NCBI RefSeq assembly: GCF_000763905.1
Contig: NZ_JRKN01000009.1
Coordinates: 62,001-126,000 of the forward strand
Length of the DNA stretch: 64,000 nucleotides
Direction: 5' to 3'
Source of the DNA: Paracoccus halophilus
Lineage (GTDB): Bacteria; Pseudomonadota; Alphaproteobacteria; Rhodobacterales; Rhodobacteraceae
Shown: one piece after another, positions 8,333 to 15,933 of the stretch
Layout: each line of letters begins with the position of its first letter
How positions within the stretch are numbered: the first letter of the stretch is position 1
The notes under the pieces: generated by a model
What the model was told of the DNA's origin: nothing
Database searches by the model: none
What the model saw: the letters and a program-made list of their open reading frames with translations, nothing else
Made by a program: the position numbers and the translations under genes

Positions 8333-9250
8333 TCAGTTCTGGCCCAGGCATGAGGTCAATGCCCGCGCGAGGCCGCGCAGCACGCCGGCATAGAGATCCG
8401 GGCCGGCGGGCAGGGTGCTGCCCTCGGGGTCAAGCGCGGGGCCCTGCCTTGCGGCGCTGTCCTCGATCGCGGTCAGGATCGGGGCGTCGCTGTGATTCGC
8501 CTCGGGAAAGGCGCATGTCACGGCCTCGGCCCGGATCCGGTCGCGGATCCCGCTCAGCCGCGCCGCCGAAACGGCCGAGGCATCGCCGGGGCTGATCGCG
8601 ATGGCCGGGGAGAGGCCGTAATGGTCGGTGAAATAGCCATAGGCGTCGTGCAGGGTGACGAAGCTTTTGCCAGCCAGCGGCGCGAGTTCGGCGCGGATGG
8701 CGGCATCGGTTTCGGCAAGCGCCGCGCGGGCGCGCTCGGCGTTGCGGCGATAGACCGGCGCGTTCTCCGGGTCGCTTTGCGACAGGCCGTCGGCAATGGC
8801 GCCCAGCCATGCGCCGCCGTTTCCGGGGTCCAGCCAGGCATGCGGATCGAGATCGCCGTGATCATGCCCTGCCGGCGCCGCGTGATCGTGCCCGCTCCCG
8901 CCCGAAAAATCGCGGCGATAGGTCTGCGGCAGGCTCAGCAGCGGCAGCGAGACCGCCCGGGCCGCCAATGCGGTGCTGGCGCGGTCCAGCCAGGGTGTCA
9001 TCTCGGGGCCGATCCAGACCAGCAGATCGGCGCGGGCCAGGTTTCGCGCCTGATCGGGGCGCAGCTGATAATGGTGCGGATCGCTGCCGGCTTGCAGCAG
9101 CAATTCGGGTGCGCCCAGATCGCCCATGACCTGCCGGACAAGCGAATCGACGACCGGCAGATCGGTCACCACGCGGGGGATTTCGGCCGTGGCGGGCAGG
9201 GCGGGGATCAGCGCCAGTGCGGACAGGATCAGACGGTGGCAAAGGGTCAT
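8333..9250 (-). CDS. znuA: Zinc ABC transporter, periplasmic binding protein
   Basis: The start at 9250 gives MTLCHRLILSALALIPALPATAEI, a clear Sec signal peptide; the frame upstream runs into the Zur-box region and is not needed. The mature protein has the cluster A-I metal ligands in GSDPHHYQLRPDQA, a His/Asp-rich loop (SGHDHAAPAGHDHGDLDPHAWLDP) and LHDAYGYFTDHYGL. This loop is typical of ZnuA and absent from manganese-binding relatives. It delivers periplasmic zinc to ZnuB. It is transcribed away from zur-znuC-znuB, with both transcription units starting at the shared 76-base region holding two Zur-like sites. Confidence 0.95.
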   Translation of the reverse strand: MTLCHRLILSALALIPALPATAEIPRVVTDLPVVDSLVRQVMGDLGAPELLLQAGSDPHHYQLRPDQARNLARADLLVWIGPEMTPWLDRASTALAARAVSLPLLSLPQTYRRDFSGGSGHDHAAPAGHDHGDLDPHAWLDPGNGGAWLGAIADGLSQSDPENAPVYRRNAERARAALAETDAAIRAELAPLAGKSFVTLHDAYGYFTDHYGLSPAIAISPGDASAVSAARLSGIRDRIRAEAVTCAFPEANHSDAPILTAIEDSAARQGPALDPEGSTLPAGPDLYAGVLRGLARALTSCLGQN

Positions 9251-9286
9251 GGCATACTCGCTTGCGAAAACCACGCGGTTATTTAT

Positions 9287-9299
9287 GTTATATCGTAAC
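9287..9299. promoter_or_regulatory. Zur-box-like operator, znuA side
   Basis: GTTATATCGTAAC is an inverted repeat (GTTA/TAAC) within an AT-rich stretch. It lies 36 bases upstream of the znuA start and has the same core, in opposite orientation, as the second site at 9314-9326. Zinc-dependent repression by Zur is the expected use. Confidence 0.65.
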
Positions 9300-9313
9300 C
9301 CGTCAAGCGAATT

Positions 9314-9326
9314 GTGATAATATAAC
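9314..9326. promoter_or_regulatory. Zur-box-like operator directly abutting the zur start codon
   Basis: GTGATAATATAAC (reverse complement GTTATATTATCAC) matches the first site in its GTTATAT half. It ends one base before the zur ATG, so Zur bound here would cover the start of its own gene. The extreme closeness leaves little room for a leader. Confidence 0.6.
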
Positions 9327-9824
9327 ATGATGCAGGATCCTTGCGACCCCGACCCGTTTCACGACCACGATCATGACGGCTGCGCCGCGGCGGTCCTGCA
9401 CCGCGCCGAAGAGCAGACCCGGGCGGAGGGCGTGCGCCTGACCCCGGTGCGCCGCCGCGCGCTGGAGATCCTGCTGGAATCGCATCGCGCCATGGGCGCC
9501 TATGAGGTGCTGGAAAGGCTGGCCGCGGATGGTTTCGGCCGTCAGCCGCCGGTCGCCTATCGCGCGCTGGATTTTCTGGTGCAGCACGGTTTCGCGCATC
9601 GCGTCCAGCGCCTGAACGCCTATGCCGCCTGCCTTTCGCCCGAGCGCGATCACGCGCCGGTCTTTCTGATCTGCCGCGGCTGCGAACAGGTGGCCGAGGC
9701 TGACGCACCCGCCCTGGCCGCCGCCATGCGCGATCTGGCGACCAGCTCGGAATTCACCATCGAGCGCAGCACCGTCGAACTGCTGGGGCTTTGCGCGCGC
9801 TGCCGCGATGAGGGGCGCGGATGA
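9327..9824 (+). CDS. zur: Zinc uptake regulator Zur (Fur family)
   Basis: The 165-residue protein has a winged-helix N-terminal half (EGVRLTPVRRRALEILLESHRAMGAYEVLERLAADG...PPVAYRALDFLVQHGFAHRV) and the two structural-zinc CxxC pairs of the Fur family, CRGC and CARC. The N-terminus is unusual: PDPFHDHDHDGC, rich in metal ligands. Zur represses zinc uptake when zinc is replete. No ribosome-binding site precedes the ATG because a Zur-like box occupies that place, so a leaderless mRNA is possible. The stop overlaps znuC by four bases (ATGA). Identity as Zur rather than Fur follows from the znu context. Confidence 0.93.
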   Translation: MMQDPCDPDPFHDHDHDGCAAAVLHRAEEQTRAEGVRLTPVRRRALEILLESHRAMGAYEVLERLAADGFGRQPPVAYRALDFLVQHGFAHRVQRLNAYAACLSPERDHAPVFLICRGCEQVAEADAPALAAAMRDLATSSEFTIERSTVELLGLCARCRDEGRG

Positions 9825-10600
9825 GCGCGCTGATCCAGGCCACGGACCTCTCGGTCAGCCATGCCGGTTCCCAGATGCCGGTGCTGCGCGGCGTCGATTT
9901 CCGCATCGATCCGGCCGAGATCGTGACCGTCGTGGGACCGAACGGCTCGGGGAAATCGACGCTGGTGCGCGCGCTTCTGGGCCATGTGGACCTGACTTCC
10001 GGCCGGGTGCGGCGGATGGCCGGGCTGCGGATCGGCTATGTCCCGCAGCGGGTGCATATCGAAAAGGCGCTGCCGATGACGGTGCGCCGCTTCCTGTCGC
10101 TGCCGCGCCGGGTCGGCGATGCCGAGGCCGGCGCCGCGCTGGCCCGGACCGGCGTGCCGGGGCTGGAAAGCCGCCAGATCACCGCGCTGTCGGGGGGGCA
10201 GTTCCAGCGGGTGCTGCTGGCGCGCGCGCTGCTGAACGATCCGCAACTGCTGGTGCTGGACGAACCGACCCAGGGGCTGGACCAGCCCGGCATTGTCGCC
10301 TTTTACGAGCTGATCGAGGATGTCCGCGCCGAGACCGGGGCCGCCGTGCTGATGGTCAGCCATGACCTGCTGGTGGTGATGCGGGCCTCGGACCGGGTGG
10401 TCTGCCTGAACGGCCATGTCTGTTGCGAGGGCACGCCGCAGGTGGTCAGCGCGGCGCCCGAATATCGCGCGCTGTTCGGCGCCGGATCGCCGGGCGCGCT
10501 GGCGCTGTACCAGCACCATCACGACCATGACCACGACCATGTCGCGGACGAGGGCGGGCATGCGCATCGCCACGGCCCCGATTGCCGCCACCAGCACTGA
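9821..10600 (+). CDS. znuC: Zinc ABC transporter, ATP-binding protein
   Basis: The 259-residue ABC ATPase shows Walker A GPNGSGKST, the signature LSGGQFQRV, Walker B LLVLDEPTQGLD and the switch histidine in MVSHDL. It powers zinc import with ZnuB and ZnuA. The start overlaps the zur stop, so it is translationally coupled. The last 35 residues or so are strongly His/Asp-rich (QHHHDHDHDHVADEGGH and HAHRHGPDCRHQH), an extension that could bind zinc and that many ZnuC proteins carry. Confidence 0.95.
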   Translation: MSALIQATDLSVSHAGSQMPVLRGVDFRIDPAEIVTVVGPNGSGKSTLVRALLGHVDLTSGRVRRMAGLRIGYVPQRVHIEKALPMTVRRFLSLPRRVGDAEAGAALARTGVPGLESRQITALSGGQFQRVLLARALLNDPQLLVLDEPTQGLDQPGIVAFYELIEDVRAETGAAVLMVSHDLLVVMRASDRVVCLNGHVCCEGTPQVVSAAPEYRALFGAGSPGALALYQHHHDHDHDHVADEGGHAHRHGPDCRHQH

Positions 10601-10608
10601 GAGGCCCG

Positions 10609-11394
10609 ATGCTTGACGATTTTCTGACCCGCGCCATCCTTGCCGGGCTGGGCCTGGTGCTGGTGACCGGGGCGCTTGGTTCATTCGTGGTCTGGCGCCG
10701 GATGGCCTATTTCGGCGATGCGACCGCGCATGCAACGATTCTGGGCGTCGCGCTGAGCTTTGCCTTTTCGGCCCCGCTCTATCTGGGCACGCTGGGCGTC
10801 GCGCTGGCGGTGGCGCTGATCGTCGCGCATCTGAGCGCGCGCGGGCAGACGGTCGATACCGTGCTGGGCGTTCTGGCCCATGGCGCGCTGGCTCTGGGGC
10901 TGGTCGCGGCCAGTTTCGTGCCGTCCCTGCGCAGCGATCTGGATGCCTTTCTGTTCGGCGATATCCTGCTGGTCAGCCGCGCCGACCTGGTCTGGATCTG
11001 GGGCGGGGCGGCGCTGGTGCTGGGCTTGCTGGTCTGGCGCTGGCAGCGGCTGGTGACTGCCTCGGTGAACGAGGAACTGGCCATGGCCGCCGGCATCGAT
11101 CCGGCGCGCGAAAGGCTGATCCTGTCGCTGGCCCTGGCGATCGTGGTGGCGATAGCGATTCGGATCGTGGGCGCGCTGCTGATCTCGGCCATGCTGATCA
11201 TTCCGGCCGCCGCTGCGCGGGGATTCGCCAGAACGCCCGAACAGATGGCGGGTTCCGCCACCGCGATCGGTGCGATATCGGTTCTGGCAGGGCTTGGCGC
11301 GAGTTTCTGGCTCGGCACCCCGGCCGGTCCCTCGGTCGTGGCCGTATCGGCGGTGATTTATACATTTTCCTTAATATGTTACGGGAAGGGATGA
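10609..11394 (+). CDS. znuB: Zinc ABC transporter, permease
   Basis: The 261-residue membrane protein belongs to the ABC-3 family: hydrophobic helices throughout, with FGDATAHATILGVALSF near the N-terminus and ALLISAMLIIPAAAARGFA near the C-terminus, both typical of ZnuB. The ATG at 10609 follows GAGAGG and lies 8 bases past the znuC stop; an earlier in-frame start inside znuC is unlikely. It forms the inner-membrane channel of the zinc importer and closes the zur-znuCB operon. Confidence 0.94.
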   Translation: MLDDFLTRAILAGLGLVLVTGALGSFVVWRRMAYFGDATAHATILGVALSFAFSAPLYLGTLGVALAVALIVAHLSARGQTVDTVLGVLAHGALALGLVAASFVPSLRSDLDAFLFGDILLVSRADLVWIWGGAALVLGLLVWRWQRLVTASVNEELAMAAGIDPARERLILSLALAIVVAIAIRIVGALLISAMLIIPAAAARGFARTPEQMAGSATAIGAISVLAGLGASFWLGTPAGPSVVAVSAVIYTFSLICYGKG

Positions 11395-11605
11395 CTTTTC
11401 CGTACGCGGCGGAAACCGGCAGAATATGCGCAATGTTACGGCGGGAAGCTGCTGAAACAATAACAAGCTGGCCAATATGCAACAGTTGCCCGCATGGCGT
11501 GTGAATTCCCGATCAAGAGCGCTTCCCAAGTCCTTGGGTTTATGCGACTGTCGCTGCGATGCTGTTGGAGACGGCAGCCTTCAAAGTACTGAACGGAGCA
11601 TGATC

Positions 11606-11836
11606 ATGACCAAATTTGCTACCTTTGCCCTGGCTCTCGGCATGACGGCCTCCTCGGCCCTCGCCGGTGGCTACGTTGCCCCCGTCGTGGAAGTTGAGCC
11701 GGTCGTCGTCGACGAGCAGCCCGCTTCGTCGAATGCTGGCCTCGTCGTTCCGGCCCTGCTGCTGCTGGGCGTCATCGCTGCCGTCGCTTCGGACGACGAC
11801 GACGATGATGACGATGACGGCACCGATGGTACCTAA
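11606..11836 (+). CDS. Small exported protein with one membrane helix and poly-Asp tail
   Basis: The 76-residue product begins with a signal peptide (MTKFATFALALGMTASSALAGGYVAP), then a Val/Glu-rich segment (VVEVEPVVVDEQPASSNAG), a hydrophobic helix (LVVPALLLLGVIAAVA) and nine consecutive aspartates before GTDGT. The second ATG, at 11606, is chosen because CGGAG sits 7 bases upstream; the ATG at 11600 overlaps that site. Proteins of this shape are common unnamed small proteins in Rhodobacteraceae; no function is known to me. Two hairpins follow its stop. It is convergent with yjbF, and its size resembles the small YjbE protein of yjbEFGH operons, but no real sequence similarity is seen. Confidence 0.7.
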   Translation: MTKFATFALALGMTASSALAGGYVAPVVEVEPVVVDEQPASSNAGLVVPALLLLGVIAAVASDDDDDDDDDGTDGT

Positions 11837-11839
11837 TAG

Positions 11840-11855
11840 TTATCCGCAAGGATAA
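11840..11855 (+). other. Short stem-loop with GCAA tetraloop after the Asp-tail gene
   Basis: TTATCC and GGATAA flank a GCAA tetraloop, 3 bases past the stop codon. It is followed 12 bases later by the stronger terminator, so it may protect the mRNA 3' end. Confidence 0.45.
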
Positions 11856-11867
11856 TTATCTGGTTTA

Positions 11868-11894
11868 GGGCTGGCCTTCGGGCCGGCCCTTTCC
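11868..11894 (+). terminator. Intrinsic terminator of the Asp-tail gene
   Basis: A 9-bp stem GGGCTGGCC / GGCCGGCCC (one G-T pair) closes a TTCG loop and is followed by TTTCCTTTT. This is a textbook Rho-independent terminator for the plus-strand gene. Confidence 0.85.
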
Positions 11895-11953
11895 TTTTGC
11901 TCCGCCGGTTTTCCTTAATCTCCGCCTGTCGCCTATTGCGATGCCAGCAAGAA

Positions 11954-11980
11954 AAAAGACCCGCCGACGGCGGGTCTTTT
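11954..11980 (-). terminator. Intrinsic terminator of the yjbHF operon
   Basis: AAAAGACCCGCC at 11954-11965 and its complement at 11969-11980 form a 12-bp stem with a 3-base loop. On the minus strand it ends in a run of T, 34 bases past the yjbF stop. The T and A tracts on both sides would let it act in both directions. Confidence 0.85.
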
Positions 11981-12013
11981 CGCAATTGTGGCCATTGCCG
12001 GTCGAAGCAGGCG

Positions 12014-12670
12014 TCAGGGCCGCAGTTCCTGAATGGTCACATAGCCCAGGTTGGGGCCGATCCATTGCCGCGACACGGTGACCCGGCCTCCCTGTACGAT
12101 ATAGTTGTTCTGGATATTCAGCGGGCCGTTCTGACAGCTTTCCACGATGGTGCCGGCTTTCGCGCCCGGCCCGATGGTGCAATCCAGGCTCAGCGGCCGC
12201 TCCAGCCCGTCGCCGGTCCAGTAGCGCATGACCCGCCGCGCCTGCCCGCTGCGGCCCGAGCGGATCAGGGCCGACGAGCCCGACATTTCCGCGACCGACA
12301 GGTCGTTGCCCAGCCCGCGCGTGCCGACCAGCATGCCGTCGCGCATGATCAGCGCCTGTTCGTTCTTGGTCATATAGGTGCGCTGACCGGCGTTTTGCCC
12401 GGTCATGGCCAGCACCTGCGTGGTGCCCATCCGCTCCAGCCCGACCAGGATCAGCGGGCCGGGATTGACCCGCAGCGCCTCGGCCGCCATGGCCGAGGGA
12501 TCGGGGGCGGGGGCCACTTTCGCCTCTTCGCCCCGCATCCTGGCGGCGCTTTGCTTCAGCGCCGTGGCGAACATTCCGGAAATCGAACCCTCGCTGCCGG
12601 TATTGCCGCAGGCCGCCAGCATGGCCAGCAATGCCGCGCCGATCGCGCCGCGTGTGATCTTGCGGTTCAT
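12014..12670 (-). CDS. yjbF: YjbF/GfcB-family lipoprotein
   Basis: The 218-residue protein opens with a lipoprotein signal peptide (GAIGAALLAMLAACGN, lipobox cysteine about residue 21). Its core, NPGPLILVGLERMG...IMRDGMLVGTRGLGNDLS and the following RYWTGDGLERPLSLDC, matches the YjbF/GfcB family, which works with YjbH in exopolysaccharide or group 4 capsule secretion at the outer membrane. The ATG at 12670 overlaps the yjbH stop (ATGA), so the two genes are translationally coupled. YjbE and YjbG are not present next to it. Confidence 0.85.
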   Translation of the reverse strand: MNRKITRGAIGAALLAMLAACGNTGSEGSISGMFATALKQSAARMRGEEAKVAPAPDPSAMAAEALRVNPGPLILVGLERMGTTQVLAMTGQNAGQRTYMTKNEQALIMRDGMLVGTRGLGNDLSVAEMSGSSALIRSGRSGQARRVMRYWTGDGLERPLSLDCTIGPGAKAGTIVESCQNGPLNIQNNYIVQGGRVTVSRQWIGPNLGYVTIQELRP

Positions 12671-14874
12671 CGCCAGAACCTCCCCCAACCTTGATTGATC
12701 TGGCCCGACTGGCTGTCGCGGATCGTGTCGTAGAGCCGCCCCCTGACGCTTACGCGGGTGCCGCCATCGCGTGAGAGCGAGCGGATATTGCCGCCCACGC
12801 GCCGCAGCGAGGGCTGGCCCGTGCCCCAGGCGAGCGGGATCGACAGGGTCACGCCCTTGTCGAACGAACCTTCGCCGAAATCCTCGGTGCTCATATCGGT
12901 CTTGGTGACCCATGCGCCGACCCGCCAGCCATTGGCGAATTCGCGGGTCACGGTCAGTGTGGCGCCCTTGTCGCCGGCCAGGTATTTGCCGATATCCAGC
13001 TGGGTCGAAATACCGTTCTGGAAATCGTAATAGGCCGAGACATGGCCGGTCGTGACCTCATAGTCGCGGAAACCGAACACGTCGCGGAAATCGCGCTTCT
13101 TGACCCGGTTTATCTCGGCGCCAAGTGCCAGCCGCGAATTCGAGGGCCACCACAGCACCTCGCCCGAGACGCCGCCAAAGGCGCGCTCCAGCAGGCCGAC
13201 GGTGACGCGGCTATAGATGTCCTCGGTCGGCTTGGCGTACCAGGCCAGCGTCAGGCGCGGAACGGTCGGCCCCTTGTCGCCCGAATACATCCGGCTGTCC
13301 GAGCGGACGCGCGGCACGCCGTTGCTGTTGTAATCCGTGTCCAGCGCCTTGTACTCGCCGACGGTCAGGCTGCCGGGCGCGTCCTGGTCCTTGTTGCCAA
13401 AGGCGCGCTGGCGCACGCTGCCCGAAAGGATCAGCCCCGGCATCAGCTCGTATTCGCCGGAAAGCTGCGCGCCGACCTCGTAGCGGAACGGCTCGTCCGG
13501 ATCGAAGAGCGAGGTCGAGACATAGGGCCGCAGCGACCAGCTGAAGCGCGGAAACAGGCCCGGCGTATAAACCAGATTGCCGGGGCGCGGATCGGCGCTG
13601 GACAGAACCGCGGCCTCCGAGATCTGGCTGGCCTCGGTATTTTCCAGCCGCTCCACATCCGAGCGGCGCAGCGTGACCGAACTGGTCGGCATGCCGTCCT
13701 GCGACGAGGTGATGACCAGCGTCTCGACCGAGGGCGGCAGGGCGCGCGTCATCAGCCGCGCGGTGCGGCCGATGGCCTCGGCCTGCTGGATATAGCGGTT
13801 GTTGCGGATCCGGACCTCGGCGCGATTGGCGTCCAGCGCCATGCTTTCCAGCACCTGGCCCTCATCGGCCAGGGCGTCGCCAAGCGCCTTCTGGATGGCG
13901 GGATGGGCGGTCGGATCGGCCGACCATGCGCCGGACCAGCCTTCGGGATCTGCGTTGCGGGCGACGCGCGGGCGCACCGGGGCCGGGGCCTTTTCGGTGC
14001 CCGAGGGGAAGGGCGACTGGCGCGGATCCATGGCCACGGTGAACTGCACGCCCAACTGCTTGCCGCCCAGCACATAGCCGGTGAGCTGGTAATTCTGGCC
14101 GATCTGATAGGTCAGGCCCAGGTTGAGGCGGTTCTTCAGCTCGTCCTCGTCGCTGAGCCAGGGGGTGCGCGGGCAGTCCTCGGTATCGCCGGTTTCGCAG
14201 GCATACCGGTCGCCGGAATATTCGGCGGTCAGGTAGATATTGTCGGTGGCCTGCCAGCTGGCGCTGACGAAGGGCGCGACATCGCCGCGGAACCACTGGT
14301 CGACATTGGGCTTGCCGCCTTCCTCGTCATCGGGATCGGGGCGGTGGCCGAACGGGTTGCCGATGCTGCCCTGCTGCGCGAGGCGGCCCCAACCCAGACC
14401 GGCGCTGATCCGCAGGCGCGGGTTGATGGTCTTGGTCGCGACCAGATATTCCGCGCTGAAGATGCCGGTGCCCAGGAAATCCTGCAGGCCGATGGCGACG
14501 GCCGGGCGCCAGCTGTTCGGATCCTCGTCCAGGAACTGGTAGCGCAGGTCGAAGCTGCGGTCCCAGATATAGCCGCGGCGTTCCTCGGTGCTCTCGACCC
14601 GGGAATAGCGCAGCACCACGGTCAGCCGGGGCAGGGCCTGGAACACGATCGAATTGCGCCGCGCCATGTTGGAATAGGCGACCGTCGCGCCCAGCGTCGA
14701 GTCGGGCAGCATCTCGGCGGTCGGCGTGTCGATCGCGCCGGGTAGGCCATAGGCGCCGATGGTCCGGCCGATCAACGGATCGGCGCGCCCGGGCGCGGCA
14801 TCCTGGCCGATCAGCAAGGCCACCGGCAGGGCCGAGGCCAGCAGGCGGCGGGTCAGTGTCGAATGGGCGCGCAT
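12667..14874 (-). CDS. yjbH: YjbH/GfcD-family outer-membrane protein
   Basis: The 735-residue protein has a signal peptide (RRLLASALPVALLIGQDAAPGRAD) followed by the YjbH opening IGRTIGAYGLPGAIDTPTAEMLPDSTLGATVAYSN. Many alternating aromatic beta-strand segments follow (FDLRYQF, YLTAEYSGDRY, LTLAWYA, VSAYYDF) up to the C-terminal GWGRFWR. This fits a large outer-membrane beta-barrel involved in exopolysaccharide export. It is the first gene of a two-gene operon with yjbF. Length agrees with the family (about 700). A lipoprotein gene lies about 90 bases upstream on the same strand. Confidence 0.88.
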   Translation of the reverse strand: MRAHSTLTRRLLASALPVALLIGQDAAPGRADPLIGRTIGAYGLPGAIDTPTAEMLPDSTLGATVAYSNMARRNSIVFQALPRLTVVLRYSRVESTEERRGYIWDRSFDLRYQFLDEDPNSWRPAVAIGLQDFLGTGIFSAEYLVATKTINPRLRISAGLGWGRLAQQGSIGNPFGHRPDPDDEEGGKPNVDQWFRGDVAPFVSASWQATDNIYLTAEYSGDRYACETGDTEDCPRTPWLSDEDELKNRLNLGLTYQIGQNYQLTGYVLGGKQLGVQFTVAMDPRQSPFPSGTEKAPAPVRPRVARNADPEGWSGAWSADPTAHPAIQKALGDALADEGQVLESMALDANRAEVRIRNNRYIQQAEAIGRTARLMTRALPPSVETLVITSSQDGMPTSSVTLRRSDVERLENTEASQISEAAVLSSADPRPGNLVYTPGLFPRFSWSLRPYVSTSLFDPDEPFRYEVGAQLSGEYELMPGLILSGSVRQRAFGNKDQDAPGSLTVGEYKALDTDYNSNGVPRVRSDSRMYSGDKGPTVPRLTLAWYAKPTEDIYSRVTVGLLERAFGGVSGEVLWWPSNSRLALGAEINRVKKRDFRDVFGFRDYEVTTGHVSAYYDFQNGISTQLDIGKYLAGDKGATLTVTREFANGWRVGAWVTKTDMSTEDFGEGSFDKGVTLSIPLAWGTGQPSLRRVGGNIRSLSRDGGTRVSVRGRLYDTIRDSQSGQINQGWGRFWR

Positions 14875-14962
14875 CGGCGGGTCCTCTCAGGTCTTGCGCC
14901 CGCCGCCAAGTGCAGCGGGCCGGCGCGGTCCGTGCGGCGGCCGCCGCGCGGACCCGATATGG

Positions 14963-15808
14963 TCATTCTCCGGCGGATGACGGCTGGTCGCCGGCCGTCG
15001 GAGGGGTGGGCGGCAGCACGATCTGCGGCGCCGGCACGCCATTGCCCGTCGGTGCCGTCGCGGCCGGTGCAGTGGTGGCCGGGGCAGTTTCGGCGGGCGG
15101 GGTCGCGGCGGGTGCCACCGTTTCCGCTGCCGTTTCCGCTGCCGCATCTGCCCCGGTATTCGCGGCCGGTGCCGCCGGCGCGGGCGCTGGCTCTGCCGGG
15201 GTCGCGGGCGCCGGGGTTTCGGCTGGCGTCTCGGCCGGGGCGGTCTCGGCCGGTTTCGGCTGGGGCGCCGCCGGCTTTGGCTGCGATTTCGGCGCGGGCG
15301 GCGAGGACGAGGCGCGCGTGTCGGGCCGGGGCAGGGCCTCTGCCGGACCGGCGCAGCCGCTCAGGCGCTGGCTGCCGACGCGCAGCTGCGCGGTAAAGGG
15401 CAGCCGCTCGCCCGCGGTCTCGCAGGCGGCGGCGCGGATATTCAGCGAGAACAGCGTGCCGTTCATCATGCCGATGAACTCGACCCCGCTGGCATAGGTC
15501 ATGCGGCGCACGGTGACGCCCACCGATGACCGGCCGGGGCGCTCATAGACGGCGGTCTTGTCGGCGGCGCTGACCGTCCAGCCGGAGCCCGAGGCGCGGA
15601 AGATCGCGGTGTTCATCGTCGTGGCCTCGGCCGTGGCGACGGCACGGCTTGGGGCGCCGGTCTCGATCGGCTGTTCCAGCGGCGAGACGCCGGGCGGGCC
15701 GACATGGCCCTGGGCTGCGGGGTCGGAGGCTTGCTGGAACGGCAACTCACCGCAAGCGGCAAGGGCCACAGTCATCGAAAGCGCGGCGAAAGCCGAACTG
15801 AATTTCAT
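14963..15808 (-). CDS. Lipoprotein with COG3650-like domain and Ala/Pro/Thr-rich tail
   Basis: Residues 1-19 are a lipoprotein signal (AFAALSMTVALAACGE). Residues about 70-155 resemble the COG3650-type domain: FRASGSGWTVSAADKTAVYE, VTVRRMTYASGVEFIGMMNGTLFSLNIRAAAC, then FTAQLRVGSQRLSGCAG with two conserved cysteines. The final 110 residues or so are low-complexity Ala, Pro, Thr and Glu, probably a flexible periplasmic spacer. No enzymatic motif is visible and the function is unknown. It is upstream of yjbH on the same strand and could share its transcript, but that does not establish a role in polysaccharide export. Confidence 0.7.
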   Translation of the reverse strand: MKFSSAFAALSMTVALAACGELPFQQASDPAAQGHVGPPGVSPLEQPIETGAPSRAVATAEATTMNTAIFRASGSGWTVSAADKTAVYERPGRSSVGVTVRRMTYASGVEFIGMMNGTLFSLNIRAAACETAGERLPFTAQLRVGSQRLSGCAGPAEALPRPDTRASSSPPAPKSQPKPAAPQPKPAETAPAETPAETPAPATPAEPAPAPAAPAANTGADAAAETAAETVAPAATPPAETAPATTAPAATAPTGNGVPAPQIVLPPTPPTAGDQPSSAGE

Positions 15809-15933
15809 CTGCTCTGTCCCGGTTCCTTGGGCTTATTGTGGCCATTCGCTACAGGAAGGCCATGGTTTGAGCAAGCAAAGACAAACACCGGACAGTTCAA
15901 AACCTGCGGACTGCGCGAATAATCGCACGGTTT

